From assembly GCA_964342265.1 (NCBI GenBank), contig CAYFFE010000049.1:1-26125 (forward strand): 26,125 nucleotides of DNA, written 5' to 3'. A model generated the notes under the pieces. The model was given only the letters and a program-made list of their open reading frames with translations, did no database searches and had not been told where the DNA came from. Of the stretch, positions 1 through 8,800 are shown piece by piece (the first letter of the stretch is position 1; each line of letters starts with the position of its first letter). This stretch comes from Halioxenophilus sp964342265. Its GTDB lineage: Bacteria; Pseudomonadota; Gammaproteobacteria; Pseudomonadales; Cellvibrionaceae. Both the position numbers and the translations under genes were made by a program.

Positions 1-347
1 GCTTCAGCACGACCCATTACGATACAGTTGGTAATGATCAAACCCACAAACACCGAAAGCTGCTTGCTGATGTCGTAGGCCACGGCTTTAAGTACCTGGT
101 CTACCACGATTACCAACGAGGCAATGATGGTCATCTGCACAATGATGCGGATACTGCCGGGGATGAAGTTGCGAACAGCCGCTACGAAGAAGTTTGAAAA
201 GCCCGTTACCAACGTTAATGCAATACACATTACCATGGTAACTTTTAAGCTGCTGGTTACCGCCAGAGCCGAGCAAATACCAAGAATTTGCAGGGCAATA
301 GGGTTGTTTTCGAAGACTGGCTTAAACAGTAGATCTTTTGTTTTCAT
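1..347 (-). CDS. nqrD: Na+-translocating NADH:quinone oxidoreductase subunit D, 5' part (partial)
   Basis: NqrD is one of the three small integral-membrane subunits of Na+-NQR, which pumps Na+ across the inner membrane while passing electrons from NADH to ubiquinone. About 115 N-terminal residues are visible. The 3' end lies beyond base 1. The protein begins MKTKDLLFKPVFENNPIALQ and continues with a hydrophobic stretch, as in the NqrD/RnfE family. The ATG (345-347) lies 2 bp past the nqrC stop codon, so it belongs to the nqrA-B-C-D operon and is probably translationally coupled. nqrE and nqrF are expected outside the window. Identity follows from the motif and operon position; the truncation is only the window edge. 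Confidence 0.93.
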   Translation of the reverse strand, partial: MKTKDLLFKPVFENNPIALQILGICSALAVTSSLKVTMVMCIALTLVTGFSNFFVAAVRNFIPGSIRIIVQMTIIASLVIVVDQVLKAVAYDISKQLSVFVGLIITNCIVMGRAE

Positions 348-349
348 GA

Positions 350-1111
350 TCAGGCGTCTCCCTCTTTAAGGTTCGTAAGGAACGGACCAAAGCCATTTTC
401 GCCTAACCAGAAGCGCACCAAATTGCTGACGCCTTTACTGGTTAATGTGGCTCCTGATAATCCATCAATTTTATGTGGATTATCGCCACCTTGGCCTTTA
501 ACAACTTTGATAGCCACGTCGCCTTGGTTGTCGTAAATTTCTTTACCCACCCAGATTTGCTTCCAGCGCGGGTTATCGACTTCGCCACCGAGTCCCGGTG
601 TTTCACCGTGGTCATAAAAGCCGATACCCACTACAGTATTGAGATCAGCTTCCAGGGCGATAAAACCGTACAAGGTAGACCAAAGGCCGTAACCACGAAT
701 AGGTAAAATCACCTTATCGAGGTCGCCGCTTTCGCCTTCCACCAAGTAGACTTCGGAAACGTCTTCCTGACGGTTAATTTTGGCAATATCAACGTCGTCA
801 GACAATGCCTCGGATCGAGATGGATCTTTAGAAGCTGCGCGCTGATCGAAGGACTCTGGATCGCCTTCAGTGAAAGTGCCAGACTCAAGATTGACCAGCT
901 TGGTATTCACTTGCGCAAACTGCTCACTGACGCTTTTGCCCTGCTCAAACAGCCCGGCGGCGGCCAGAATACTGCGCTGAAAATCTTTCTGTTTGTTGGC
1001 CTGCTGAGCCGGCTTTAACACCACAGCAGCCGTAGAAACGATTACAGAGCAAACAATACATAACACTAGGGCAACGAGGATCGTGCCCATCGTAGAATCT
1101 TTATTAGCCAC
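350..1111 (-). CDS. nqrC: Na+-translocating NADH:quinone oxidoreductase subunit C
   Basis: NqrC is the flavin-carrying subunit of Na+-NQR. It has one N-terminal membrane anchor (about residues 8-33) and a periplasmic domain with covalently bound FMN. The flavin-attachment motif is present as DGLSGATLTSKG, with Thr222 the expected attachment residue. The GETPGLGGEVD motif upstream is also typical of FMN-binding domains. I chose the GTG at 1111 (protein begins VANKDSTMGT, 253 aa) because AGGAGA lies 7-8 nt upstream. A start at 1147 would add 12 residues unlike the family. The start overlaps the nqrB stop by 8 bp, indicating coupled translation. Family identity is certain and the start is well supported. 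Confidence 0.95.
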   Translation of the reverse strand: MANKDSTMGTILVALVLCIVCSVIVSTAAVVLKPAQQANKQKDFQRSILAAAGLFEQGKSVSEQFAQVNTKLVNLESGTFTEGDPESFDQRAASKDPSRSEALSDDVDIAKINRQEDVSEVYLVEGESGDLDKVILPIRGYGLWSTLYGFIALEADLNTVVGIGFYDHGETPGLGGEVDNPRWKQIWVGKEIYDNQGDVAIKVVKGQGGDNPHKIDGLSGATLTSKGVSNLVRFWLGENGFGPFLTNLKEGDA

Positions 1112-2300
1112 GGGCCAGTCTCCTCTTAATGTTGCTCTGAACCACAAAGTGGTCGATTAGAGGGGCAAACAAGTTGGCGAATAAAATGGCCAACATCATG
1201 CCTTCTGGGAATGCTGGATTTACGACGCGAATAATCACCACCATAAAACCAATCAGTATTCCAAAATACCATTTACCCACATCCGTCATTGAGGCAGATA
1301 CCGGGTCGGTGGCCATAAACACCATTCCGAAGGCAAAGCCGCCAATAACCATGTGCCAATACCAAGGCATGGCAAACATTGGGTTAGTATCGGAGCCGAT
1401 AAAGTTAAACAAGGTTGACGTAGCTATCATGCCTAACATAACACCGGCCATAATGCGCCAGGACGCAATGCGAGTAATCAACAGGAAGAAGCCGCCGATG
1501 AAAATCGCCAGGGTCGAAACCTCACCAATTGAGCCCTGCATCTGACCGAAAAACGCGTCAGTCCAGCTTAAACCCAGGCTGGTTTGCATGGTGGCAAGGC
1601 CGTCCGATGCCGCTACCGACAAAGCTGTTGCGCCGGTAAAGCCATCGACAGCAGTCCATACGGTGTCGCCCGACATAAACGCTGGATAAGCGAAGAACAA
1701 AAAGGCTCGGCCTGTTAATGCTGGGTTGAGGAAGTTTTTACCCGTACCACCAAATACCTCTTTGCCGATGACTACACCAAAGGAGATGCCCAATGCGGCG
1801 AGCCACAGTGGTAACGTCGGAGGACAAATGAGAGCAAACAGAATGGATGTTACGAAGAAACCTTCGTTGACTTCGTGGCCGCGTTTGACGGCGAACAACA
1901 CTTCCCAGAATCCGCCCACCACAAAGGTAACGGCATAGATCGGTAGGAAGTACAAAGCGCCGTGCCAAATACAGGCCAGTACGCTGTTGGGGTCAAAACT
2001 GCTGATAAAGAAATCGCGCCAGTTGCCAATTTCCGTTATGCCCATTGCGGCCATTTCGGTGTTGGCGTGCCAGCCGATGTTGTACATCCCATAAAACATT
2101 GCCGGGAAGGTACACATCCACACGGTAATCATGATGCGCTTTAAATCTACGCCGTCACGCACGTGTGCGGTGGTTTTGGTAACAGAACCTGGACGATAAA
2201 AGATGGTATCCACGGCTTCGTAGAGTGCATACCAGCTCTCGTATTTTCCGCCTTTATGGAAGTGCGGCTCCATGTTATCGAGCACTTTACGCAAAGACAT
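1104..2300 (-). CDS. nqrB: Na+-translocating NADH:quinone oxidoreductase subunit B
   Basis: NqrB is the large polytopic subunit of Na+-NQR (398 aa here). It carries a second covalent FMN, riboflavin and the main Na+ path in the inner membrane. The N-terminus (MSLRKVLDNMEPHF) and the flavinylation motif VDGFTGATALS, with Thr225 as expected attachment residue, are diagnostic. Many hydrophobic segments follow through to a basic C-terminus (NIKRRLARG). A strong Shine-Dalgarno, AAGGAGG, lies in the last codons of nqrA, and the ATG is 3 bp past the nqrA stop. The 3' end overlaps nqrC. Length and motifs match the NqrB/RnfD family, and the NQR rather than RNF assignment follows from the adjacent nqrA. 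Confidence 0.97.
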   Translation of the reverse strand: MSLRKVLDNMEPHFHKGGKYESWYALYEAVDTIFYRPGSVTKTTAHVRDGVDLKRIMITVWMCTFPAMFYGMYNIGWHANTEMAAMGITEIGNWRDFFISSFDPNSVLACIWHGALYFLPIYAVTFVVGGFWEVLFAVKRGHEVNEGFFVTSILFALICPPTLPLWLAALGISFGVVIGKEVFGGTGKNFLNPALTGRAFLFFAYPAFMSGDTVWTAVDGFTGATALSVAASDGLATMQTSLGLSWTDAFFGQMQGSIGEVSTLAIFIGGFFLLITRIASWRIMAGVMLGMIATSTLFNFIGSDTNPMFAMPWYWHMVIGGFAFGMVFMATDPVSASMTDVGKWYFGILIGFMVVIIRVVNPAFPEGMMLAILFANLFAPLIDHFVVQSNIKRRLARG

Positions 2301-2303
2301 CGA

Positions 2304-3644
2304 TCAGCCCTCCTTCTCAATGCGGGTTAAATTATCGCGCAGGATGGGGCCGTATTCGTATTTGCCTGGGCAAACAAAAGTACACAGTGCAACATCTTCC
2401 TCATCCAGCTCCAGGCAACCCAATTTTTGAGCCATATCGGTATCGCCAACAATCAGCGAACGCAGCAATTGGGTGGGCAAAATATCCAGTGGCATTACTC
2501 GCTCGTAGTTGCCTACCGGCACCATGGCGCGCTCACTGCCCATGGTAGTGGTGTCAAAATCGAATTTTTTACCGCCCATTAACTTGGAAATGTAGATCCC
2601 CATGGTCGAGAAGTAATTTAATCCCGGGCGCAGGTAATGCAACGGTGGACGTTCGCGACCTTCCAGCAAAACGGTTACCTGGTTGGCGTAGCGACCCAAA
2701 TAACCAAATGGCCCTTTGGCGTTGCGGCCACCAAAAACAGAGCCAGAAACTAAACGGTTATCCCCGGCTTTTAATTGGCCAGCGGTTAATTCGACAAGAT
2801 CGGCGCCCACGCGAGTTTTAATCAACCGTGGGTTTTCTACTTGCGGGCCCGCCAGAGAGATCACTCGATCGGTAAAGATTTGGCCAGTGGTGAACAATTT
2901 GCCGTAGGCAATGACATCTTGATAACCGATGGACCAAACGGTTTTATTGATCGAAACCGGATCCAATTTGTGGATGTGCGTTCCAACGTTACCGGCGGGA
3001 TGAACGCCACCAAATTCTTCAACCTGGACGCGATTGCCCTCGGCTGGAATATCAGCTCCCGGTGCTTTACACACATAGATTGAACCTTCAGTTAACACCG
3101 AAAGTACGGCTAAACCGTTGATAAAATCTTGTTTGTGCTCAGCAATAACAATTTCTGGGTTGGCTGCCAGAGGATTGGTATCGATTGCGGTAACAAAAAT
3201 GGAATTGGGTGTGGCATCGAGCGCGGGAACTTTGCTGTAGGGTCGCGTGCGCAATGCTACCCAAAGGCCGGAGTCGACGAGATTATCGCGCACTTTTTCG
3301 CGCGGAATATTTGGTAGTTCTTGTTCAGAAAAAAATTCAAATGTTTCGGATTCTTCGCCGTCAATTTCAATGACGACGGATTGAAGCACCCTCTTGGCTC
3401 CGCGGTTAATTGCGCTAACAACACCCGCTGCAGGCGCAGTATATTTAACGCCTTCGGTCTTTTTATCGGTAAACAATAATTGACCGAGCTTCACCTTATC
3501 ACCCACTTGAACGGCCATGGTTGGTTTCATGCCGTGATAATCCGCACCAATCACAGCGACGGAGGTTGTCCGAGTGCTGTCGTCGATGGCTTGCTGGGGT
3601 GCTCCGGAGATGGGTAGGTCCAATCCCTTACGGATCTGTATCAT
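2304..3644 (-). CDS. nqrA: Na+-translocating NADH:quinone oxidoreductase subunit A
   Basis: NqrA is the cytoplasmic subunit of Na+-NQR associated with the quinone site. The 446-aa protein starts MIQIRKGLDLPISGAPQQ, a family signature, and has the full family length. It is the first recognisable gene of the operon and is followed 3 bp later by nqrB. The ATG at 3642-3644 has AAGG only 3 nt upstream, which is close spacing. An upstream frame that ends exactly on this ATG (ATGA overlap, stop at 3641-3643) may couple translation. A candidate promoter lies at 3976-4004, giving a leader of about 325 nt. The assignment is very secure. Confidence 0.97.
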   Translation of the reverse strand: MIQIRKGLDLPISGAPQQAIDDSTRTTSVAVIGADYHGMKPTMAVQVGDKVKLGQLLFTDKKTEGVKYTAPAAGVVSAINRGAKRVLQSVVIEIDGEESETFEFFSEQELPNIPREKVRDNLVDSGLWVALRTRPYSKVPALDATPNSIFVTAIDTNPLAANPEIVIAEHKQDFINGLAVLSVLTEGSIYVCKAPGADIPAEGNRVQVEEFGGVHPAGNVGTHIHKLDPVSINKTVWSIGYQDVIAYGKLFTTGQIFTDRVISLAGPQVENPRLIKTRVGADLVELTAGQLKAGDNRLVSGSVFGGRNAKGPFGYLGRYANQVTVLLEGRERPPLHYLRPGLNYFSTMGIYISKLMGGKKFDFDTTTMGSERAMVPVGNYERVMPLDILPTQLLRSLIVGDTDMAQKLGCLELDEEDVALCTFVCPGKYEYGPILRDNLTRIEKEG

Positions 3645-3880
3645 ACACCTTGCCTAATCACTAGTTGGACGGGTATGGCGGCAACTAAGACAAAGCGAAA
3701 TTTTGCAATCTGTATTAGGCCGCCAAACGCGGTTTCAGAATTGCTATTGTTAAAATTCCGTTGGAAATCCGGTTGGAGATCCACTTGGGCTGACACTGCT
3801 GCCAAAGCCGCAGTTAACAACAATAGCCTTTTTTGATTACCCGAGAATTTTGCTCTGGGTAATGCATAGCAAATCGGCAA
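3641..3880 (-). CDS. Possible small ORF upstream of nqrA (doubtful)
   Basis: A 79-codon open frame starts at TTG (3880) and ends in a TGA that overlaps the nqrA ATG as ATGA. Residues 16-34 read as a short basic stretch followed by LLLLTAALAAVSAQ, which resembles a signal peptide or membrane segment. I recognise no family. Against it: a rare start codon, no convincing ribosome-binding site, and a 9-bp hairpin just 5' of the start. It could be an untranslated leader that is open by chance, or a small leader peptide coupled to nqrA. It is listed because the ATGA junction and hydrophobic stretch are visible, not because a function is known. Confidence 0.2.
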   Translation of the reverse strand: MPICYALPRAKFSGNQKRLLLLTAALAAVSAQVDLQPDFQRNFNNSNSETAFGGLIQIAKFRFVLVAAIPVQLVIRQGV

Positions 3881-3887
3881 AACTAAT

Positions 3888-3908
3888 AATTTACCCGTTG
3901 GGTAAATT
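3888..3908. repeat. 9-bp inverted repeat in the nqr leader
   Basis: AATTTACCC (3888-3896) and GGGTAAATT (3900-3908) are perfect reverse complements separated by GTT. In the nqr transcript this would form a small hairpin about 245 nt upstream of nqrA, immediately 5' of the doubtful small ORF. No run of U follows it, so it is not an ordinary terminator. It could be a protein-binding dyad or an RNA stem; the sequence alone does not decide. Confidence 0.5.
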
Positions 3909-3975
3909 TATCTTGCCTGGTTAGTGGAACATTCGACGGCCGATTGAGCCACACCGTCACCAAAAAATCCGCGCA

Positions 3976-4004
3976 ATTATATGTGGGTATGGCATTTGTT
4001 TCCA
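3976..4004 (-). promoter_or_regulatory. Candidate sigma70 promoter for the nqr operon
   Basis: On the minus strand TGGAAA (-35, 3999-4004) and a perfect TATAAT (-10, 3976-3981) are separated by 17 bp. Transcription would begin near 3969, leaving an untranslated leader of about 325 nt before nqrA. Only the consensus match supports it. It is the best match I saw upstream of nqrA and faces the right way. Confidence 0.5.
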
Positions 4005-4100
4005 GACTACACGCCTTTTTTTTATTTGTGGAATTCAAAAAAAGCCTGACAACTCAGAAGCTTAGCACCTTTTTGCTATTAGGCAATTACTTTTCCGGAC

Positions 4101-4127
4101 ACAAAAAAGGCCGCACAAGGCGGCCTT
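4101..4127 (-). terminator. Rho-independent terminator of gap
   Basis: AAGGCCGC (4107-4114) pairs perfectly with GCGGCCTT (4120-4127) around a 5-nt loop. On the minus strand the stem is followed by six T residues (4108-4103). It lies about 20 bp past the gap stop codon, the classic position and form of an intrinsic terminator. It also separates gap transcription from the nqr promoter. Confidence 0.9.
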
Positions 4128-4146
4128 ACAAATCTGTTTAAAATAA

Positions 4147-5604
4147 TTATTCTTGCGGATAACTTTTGTATTCAACTCCGGCTATTTTTTCCAAACAGCG
4201 GGCTACTTGGCAACTGTAACCGAACTCATTGTCGTACCACAGATACAAAATAGCGGTTTTGCCATCGACAATTGTTGCTTTGGAATCGAATACACAAGCG
4301 TGGCGAGAACCCACAAAATCTGACGAAACCACCTCGGGCGAATTGGTGAAATCGATTTGCTGAGACAATCCCGAGTGCAAAGCGATAGTGCGCATGTATT
4401 CGTTGATTTCATCCACCGAAGACTCTTTATCCAATTGCAGATTTAAAATCGCCATGGATACGTTCGGTGTAGGAACCCGAATCGCATTACCGGTCAGTTT
4501 GCCTTTTAACTCAGGCAGCGCTTTAGCGACGGCTTTGGCAGCGCCAGTTTCGGTGATAACCATGTTGAGCGACGCCGCACGACCGCGACGATCGCCTTTG
4601 TGGTAGTTGTCGATAAGGTTTTGGTCGTTGGTGTAGGAATGCACGGTTTCTACGTGACCGTGGGTGATCCCGAACTTGTCGTAGACGGCTTTTAACACCG
4701 GCACGATGGCGTTGGTCGTACAGGAAGCGGCAGAGATAATATTGTCGTCTGGCTGAATGTCTTGATGGTTGATGCCGTAGACGATGTTTTTCAGATCGCC
4801 CTTACCCGGTGCGGTAAGCAGTACTTTAGACACACCCTTGGATTGCAGGTGCTTGCCCAGACCTTCGGCATCACGCCAAACACCGGTGTTGTCGACGACC
4901 AACGCATTGTTGATGCCGTAAGCGGTGTAATCCACTTCTGATGGATCGTTGGCGTAAATCATTTTTACTTCGTTGCCGTTGATAACCAAACATTCGGTGT
5001 CTTCATCAACGCGAATAGTGCCTTTAAACGAGCCATGAACAGAATCGCGACGCAACAAACTGGCGCGCTTCACAAGATCACTATCGGCCTTGCCTTTGCG
5101 AACCACAATGGCTTTTAAGCGCAGCGACTCGCCGCTGCCGGCTTTCTCAACCAAAATGCGCGCGACCAAACGGCCGATACGGCCAAAACCGTACAGAACC
5201 ACATCTTGAGGTTCAGACAGTGGCGCTTCACCACCGATAAAGTCGGCCAACTCTTTGGCAACAAACTCATCGATATTGCCATTTTCTGGATCGATGCCGG
5301 CATTCATTGCGGCAACGGTCAGCTTACCTAAATCGATGCGCGAGGCGCTCAGGTTAAGCTTGTACATGGCTTCCAATACGGGGAAGGATTCGAATTCAGA
5401 CAACTCGTTCGCCTCGACCTGACGTACGAAACGATGAGCTTTCATAATATCGATCACAGAACGGTTGATCAGCGGCTTACCATACATGCTTACGACAACG
5501 TTTTTCTCGCGGTACAATTTACCGATTAGTGGAATCATGGATTCCGCTAGAGCTTCCCGTTGCTTCCAGTCCTTGAAATAATCATCCGGTTTTGGTCGAT
5601 TCAC
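4147..5604 (-). CDS. gap: Glyceraldehyde-3-phosphate dehydrogenase, long form
   Basis: This cytoplasmic NAD(P)-dependent dehydrogenase interconverts glyceraldehyde 3-phosphate and 1,3-bisphosphoglycerate. Counting from an upstream GTG at 5613 (488 aa), the Rossmann motif YGFGRIGRLVAR is at 141-152, the catalytic cysteine in SAASCTTN is Cys298, the general-base histidine in TVHSYT is His325, and the C-terminal WYDNEFGYS is intact. An N-terminal extension of about 135 residues precedes the usual enzyme of about 335 aa. From memory, Pseudomonas PA3001, also beside mfd, has the same build. I prefer the GTG at 5604 (485 aa) because AAGGTG lies 6 nt upstream of it and overlaps the alternative GTG. 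The gene is monocistronic, with its own terminator, and diverges from mfd. Confidence 0.95.
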   Translation of the reverse strand: MNRPKPDDYFKDWKQREALAESMIPLIGKLYREKNVVVSMYGKPLINRSVIDIMKAHRFVRQVEANELSEFESFPVLEAMYKLNLSASRIDLGKLTVAAMNAGIDPENGNIDEFVAKELADFIGGEAPLSEPQDVVLYGFGRIGRLVARILVEKAGSGESLRLKAIVVRKGKADSDLVKRASLLRRDSVHGSFKGTIRVDEDTECLVINGNEVKMIYANDPSEVDYTAYGINNALVVDNTGVWRDAEGLGKHLQSKGVSKVLLTAPGKGDLKNIVYGINHQDIQPDDNIISAASCTTNAIVPVLKAVYDKFGITHGHVETVHSYTNDQNLIDNYHKGDRRGRAASLNMVITETGAAKAVAKALPELKGKLTGNAIRVPTPNVSMAILNLQLDKESSVDEINEYMRTIALHSGLSQQIDFTNSPEVVSSDFVGSRHACVFDSKATIVDGKTAILYLWYDNEFGYSCQVARCLEKIAGVEYKSYPQE

Positions 5605-5696
5605 GTGATACACCTTACTCAGTTGTTTTAAATTGGAGTGATTAGCCTTTCGCTTGCAGCTTAAGCGCTCCGCCCTCCCCGATTTAGGGGCGACAC

Positions 5697-5725
5697 ATTA
5701 TCCAGTCTCCGCCCGAGTTGCGCAA
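5697..5725 (-). promoter_or_regulatory. Candidate gap promoter overlapping a palindrome
   Basis: On the minus strand TTGCGC (5720-5725) and GATAAT (5697-5702) are spaced by 17 bp. The -10 is a five-of-six match and the -35 is weak (three of six). Transcription would start near 5690, about 85 nt upstream of gap. The leader would contain a small G+C-rich hairpin (CCCC-TAAATC-GGGG, about 5677-5690). The -35 lies inside the 20-bp palindrome at 5712-5731, so an activator or repressor could act here. Confidence 0.4.
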
Positions 5726-5731
5726 CTCGGG
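5712..5731. promoter_or_regulatory. Perfect 20-bp palindrome, putative operator between gap and mfd
   Basis: CCCGAGTTGCGCAACTCGGG is identical to its own reverse complement over all 20 bases, with no spacer. A zero-loop dyad of this kind is more like a binding site for a dimeric regulator than an RNA hairpin. It covers the candidate -35 of gap and lies 160 bp upstream of mfd. I cannot name the regulator. Confidence 0.55.
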
Positions 5732-5892
5732 GCATTGCTCGATTTACGTAACAGGCCATTGACTCAGTAAAAACTCTAAAAACCATAGTCGTTGTGCCAG
5801 AGTTTTTCGAGTAGGCGCCAGATCCCAGCTTCGATTCATCCTAACTAACCGTTACAATGCCCGCTTTTTTGGACAGAGAGTAACCGCCGAGC

Positions 5893-8800
5893 ATGTTTTC
5901 GCCCCTATCGCCCCCGAAGTATTCGAAAAATCAATCGATTTGGGGGAATTTAACTGCCACCTCGGCGGCCCTGACCGTTGTTTGTAGTGCCCGCCAAACC
6001 TCAGGGGCGCATATTGTGATCACACGCGACAATCGCTCGGCCATGCAGTTTGAGCAAGAACTCGCAGCGATTGGCCATAACGATGCAAAATTACCGGAAA
6101 TTATCCACTTTCCCGACTGGGAAACCCTGCCCTACGATCATTTTTCGCCCCACGCCGATATTATTTCTGATCGCCTAGAGGCGCTCTACAAGCTCTCAAG
6201 CTCCTCGCGCTTTATTTTGGTGGTACCCATTACCCAACTGATGGTGCTATTGCCACCCAAAGGGTTTGTCGACAGCCGCAGTTTGGTGATCAAACGCGGT
6301 CAGCAAATCGACAGCAAAGCTGCTTGCGAACGGCTCGACAGCGCCGGTTACCACCGTGTGGATACTGTGCTGGAGCACGGCGAATACGCCCTGCGCGGAG
6401 CCTTGATCGATATTTTCGCCATGGGCTCACACCACCCTTTTCGCATCGATTTGTTCGACGACGAAGTGGATTCCATCCGCACCTTCGATCCCAGCACTCA
6501 GCTCACCAGCGACACAGTGGACGAAATCAAACTGCTACCGGCGCACGAGTTTCCGCTGGATGGCCAGGGTATTAATCAATTTCGCGCTAATTGGCATTCC
6601 ATCTTCGATGTAGACCACAAACGCTGCTCCATTTATCAAGATGTGAGCGAGGGCATTTCGCCGCCGGGCATCGAGTATTATTTGTCACTCTTTTACGAGC
6701 AGTTGGCCAATTTGTTTGATTATTTACCGCAACAAAGCCAATTTTACAGCTTGGGCGATATTCACGAGTCCGCCGAGGCCTTTTTGGCGGAAGTGCGCGC
6801 ACGCTTTGAGAACCTCAATGTCGACCCCCAGCGTCCATTGCTGCCGCCCAACGCTATCTATTTAACGGTAGAAGCGCTGTTCTCCCAATTAAAAAACCAG
6901 CCAATGATTCGCATGGTTGAGCACAGTGATGCACCCGTTTGCGCCCAAATTCAGCCACTGCCGGATTTAGGTGCCAATGTTCACGAGCAAAACCCGCTGG
7001 CCAAGCTCAAATCGTTTTTACAAGCCAACAGTCACCGAGTGTTGTTGTGTGCCGATACCAGCGGTCGCCGGGAGATCATTCAAGAGCAACTGGGCAAGGC
7101 ATCGTTGCAACTGAGCTTAACCGACGACTTGTGGCAATTTTTATCGGCCAACGACCAACAAGCCATCGCCGTATGCCCCATTGAGCACGGCTTTTCGTTT
7201 GTTACCGAAAACGACGAAACCATAACGCTCATTACCGAAGCCGATTTGTACGGTGTTCGTGCAGCCCCCGTTCGGCGGCGCAAAAAATCCCTCGACGCTA
7301 CCGATCAGGTTATCAAACACCTCACCGAGCTGAATATTGATTCACCGGTGGTGCATTTGGATCACGGTGTCGGCCGGTATCGGGGCTTGCAGATGATCGA
7401 AATCGATGGGCAAATCAATGAGTTCCTCACCTTGGAATACGCCGATCAGGCCAAACTGTACGTACCAGTTGCCAACCTGCACCTCATCAGCCGTTTCAGT
7501 GGAGCCGATGAACAACTGGCACCGCTGCATCGCCTGGGCACAGATACCTGGAGCAAGGCCAAACAAAAAGCGGCCGAAAAAGTCCGCGATGTGGCGGCCG
7601 AACTGCTCAACATCTATGCACAGCGAGCCGCTAAAAAGGGCCGCGGCTTTGACTACTCCGAAGATCTTTACCGTCAATTTGCACTGAGCTTCCCCTATCA
7701 GGAAACCGAAGATCAGCAATCGGCTATCGATGCGGTCATTGCCGATATGAAAACCGCCAAGCCCATGGACCGATTGGTGTGTGGCGACGTGGGGTTTGGC
7801 AAAACTGAAGTGGCCATACGCGCTGCATTTATCGCCGCCATTACCGGCAAACAAGTAGCACTGATGGTGCCCACGACCCTACTGGCACAGCAGCACTACG
7901 ATAATTTTACCGATCGCTTCGCTCAATGGCCTGTGCGCGTGGGGCTTTTGTCGCGGTTTCAAACCACCACCCAGGTCAATAAAACTCTGGCTGAGGTGCA
8001 ATCCGGTGAAATCGACATCATCATCGGAACGCACAAGCTCATCCAATCGGATGTGAAGTACCACGACCTCGGCTTGGTGATCATCGATGAAGAACACCGC
8101 TTTGGTGTGCGCCAAAAAGATCGATTCAAATCCCTACGCGCCGAAATCGATGTGCTGGCATTAACGGCCACGCCGATTCCGCGCACATTGAATATGTCGA
8201 TGCAGGGGGTTCGCGATCTATCCATTATTGCCACGCCGCCTGCCAAACGTCTCTCGGTAAAAACCTTTGTGCAGGAAAAACAGCCTGGATTAACCAAAGA
8301 AGCCATTCTGCGGGAAATTTTACGCGGTGGTCAGGTCTACTACCTGCACAACGAAGTGAAAACCATCGACAAAATCGCCAGCGAATTGCGGGAACTCATA
8401 CCCGAAGCGCGTATTGGCATCGGTCACGGCCAAATGAGAGAGCGAGAATTGGAAGTGGTAATGAACGACTTTTACCACAAGCGCTTTAATGTGCTCGTCG
8501 CTACTACCATTATCGAGACAGGTTTGGATATTCCCAACGCCAACACCATTATTATCGAGCGGGCCGATAAATTCGGCTTGGCGCAGTTGCATCAGTTGCG
8601 CGGTCGCGTGGGTCGCTCACACCACCAAGCCTACGCTTATCTGTTAACACCGCCGGGTAAAAAGCTCTCCACCGACGCCAACAAACGCCTTGAGGCCATC
8701 ACTCTGGCGACTGAACTGGGCTCCGGATTTACCCTGGCCACCCACGATTTGGAAATTCGCGGCGCCGGCGAATTACTCGGCGAAGAACAAAGCGGCCAAA

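Noticed and set aside
1174..1545. 123-codon frame opposite nqrB
   Set aside because: It lies fully within nqrB, whose motifs are clear, and its sequence shows no independent features.
3944..4141. 65-codon plus-strand frame
   Set aside because: It lies over the nqr promoter and the gap terminator and has no ribosome-binding site or recognisable motif.
5759..5764. TTGACT as a -35 for mfd
   Set aside because: The nearest acceptable -10 (CATAGT) needs a 19-bp spacer, so the pair is too weak to list as a promoter.
7342..7854. 170-codon frame opposite mfd
   Set aside because: It is a shadow of the strongly conserved mfd frame on the other strand; the real gene explains the open frame.
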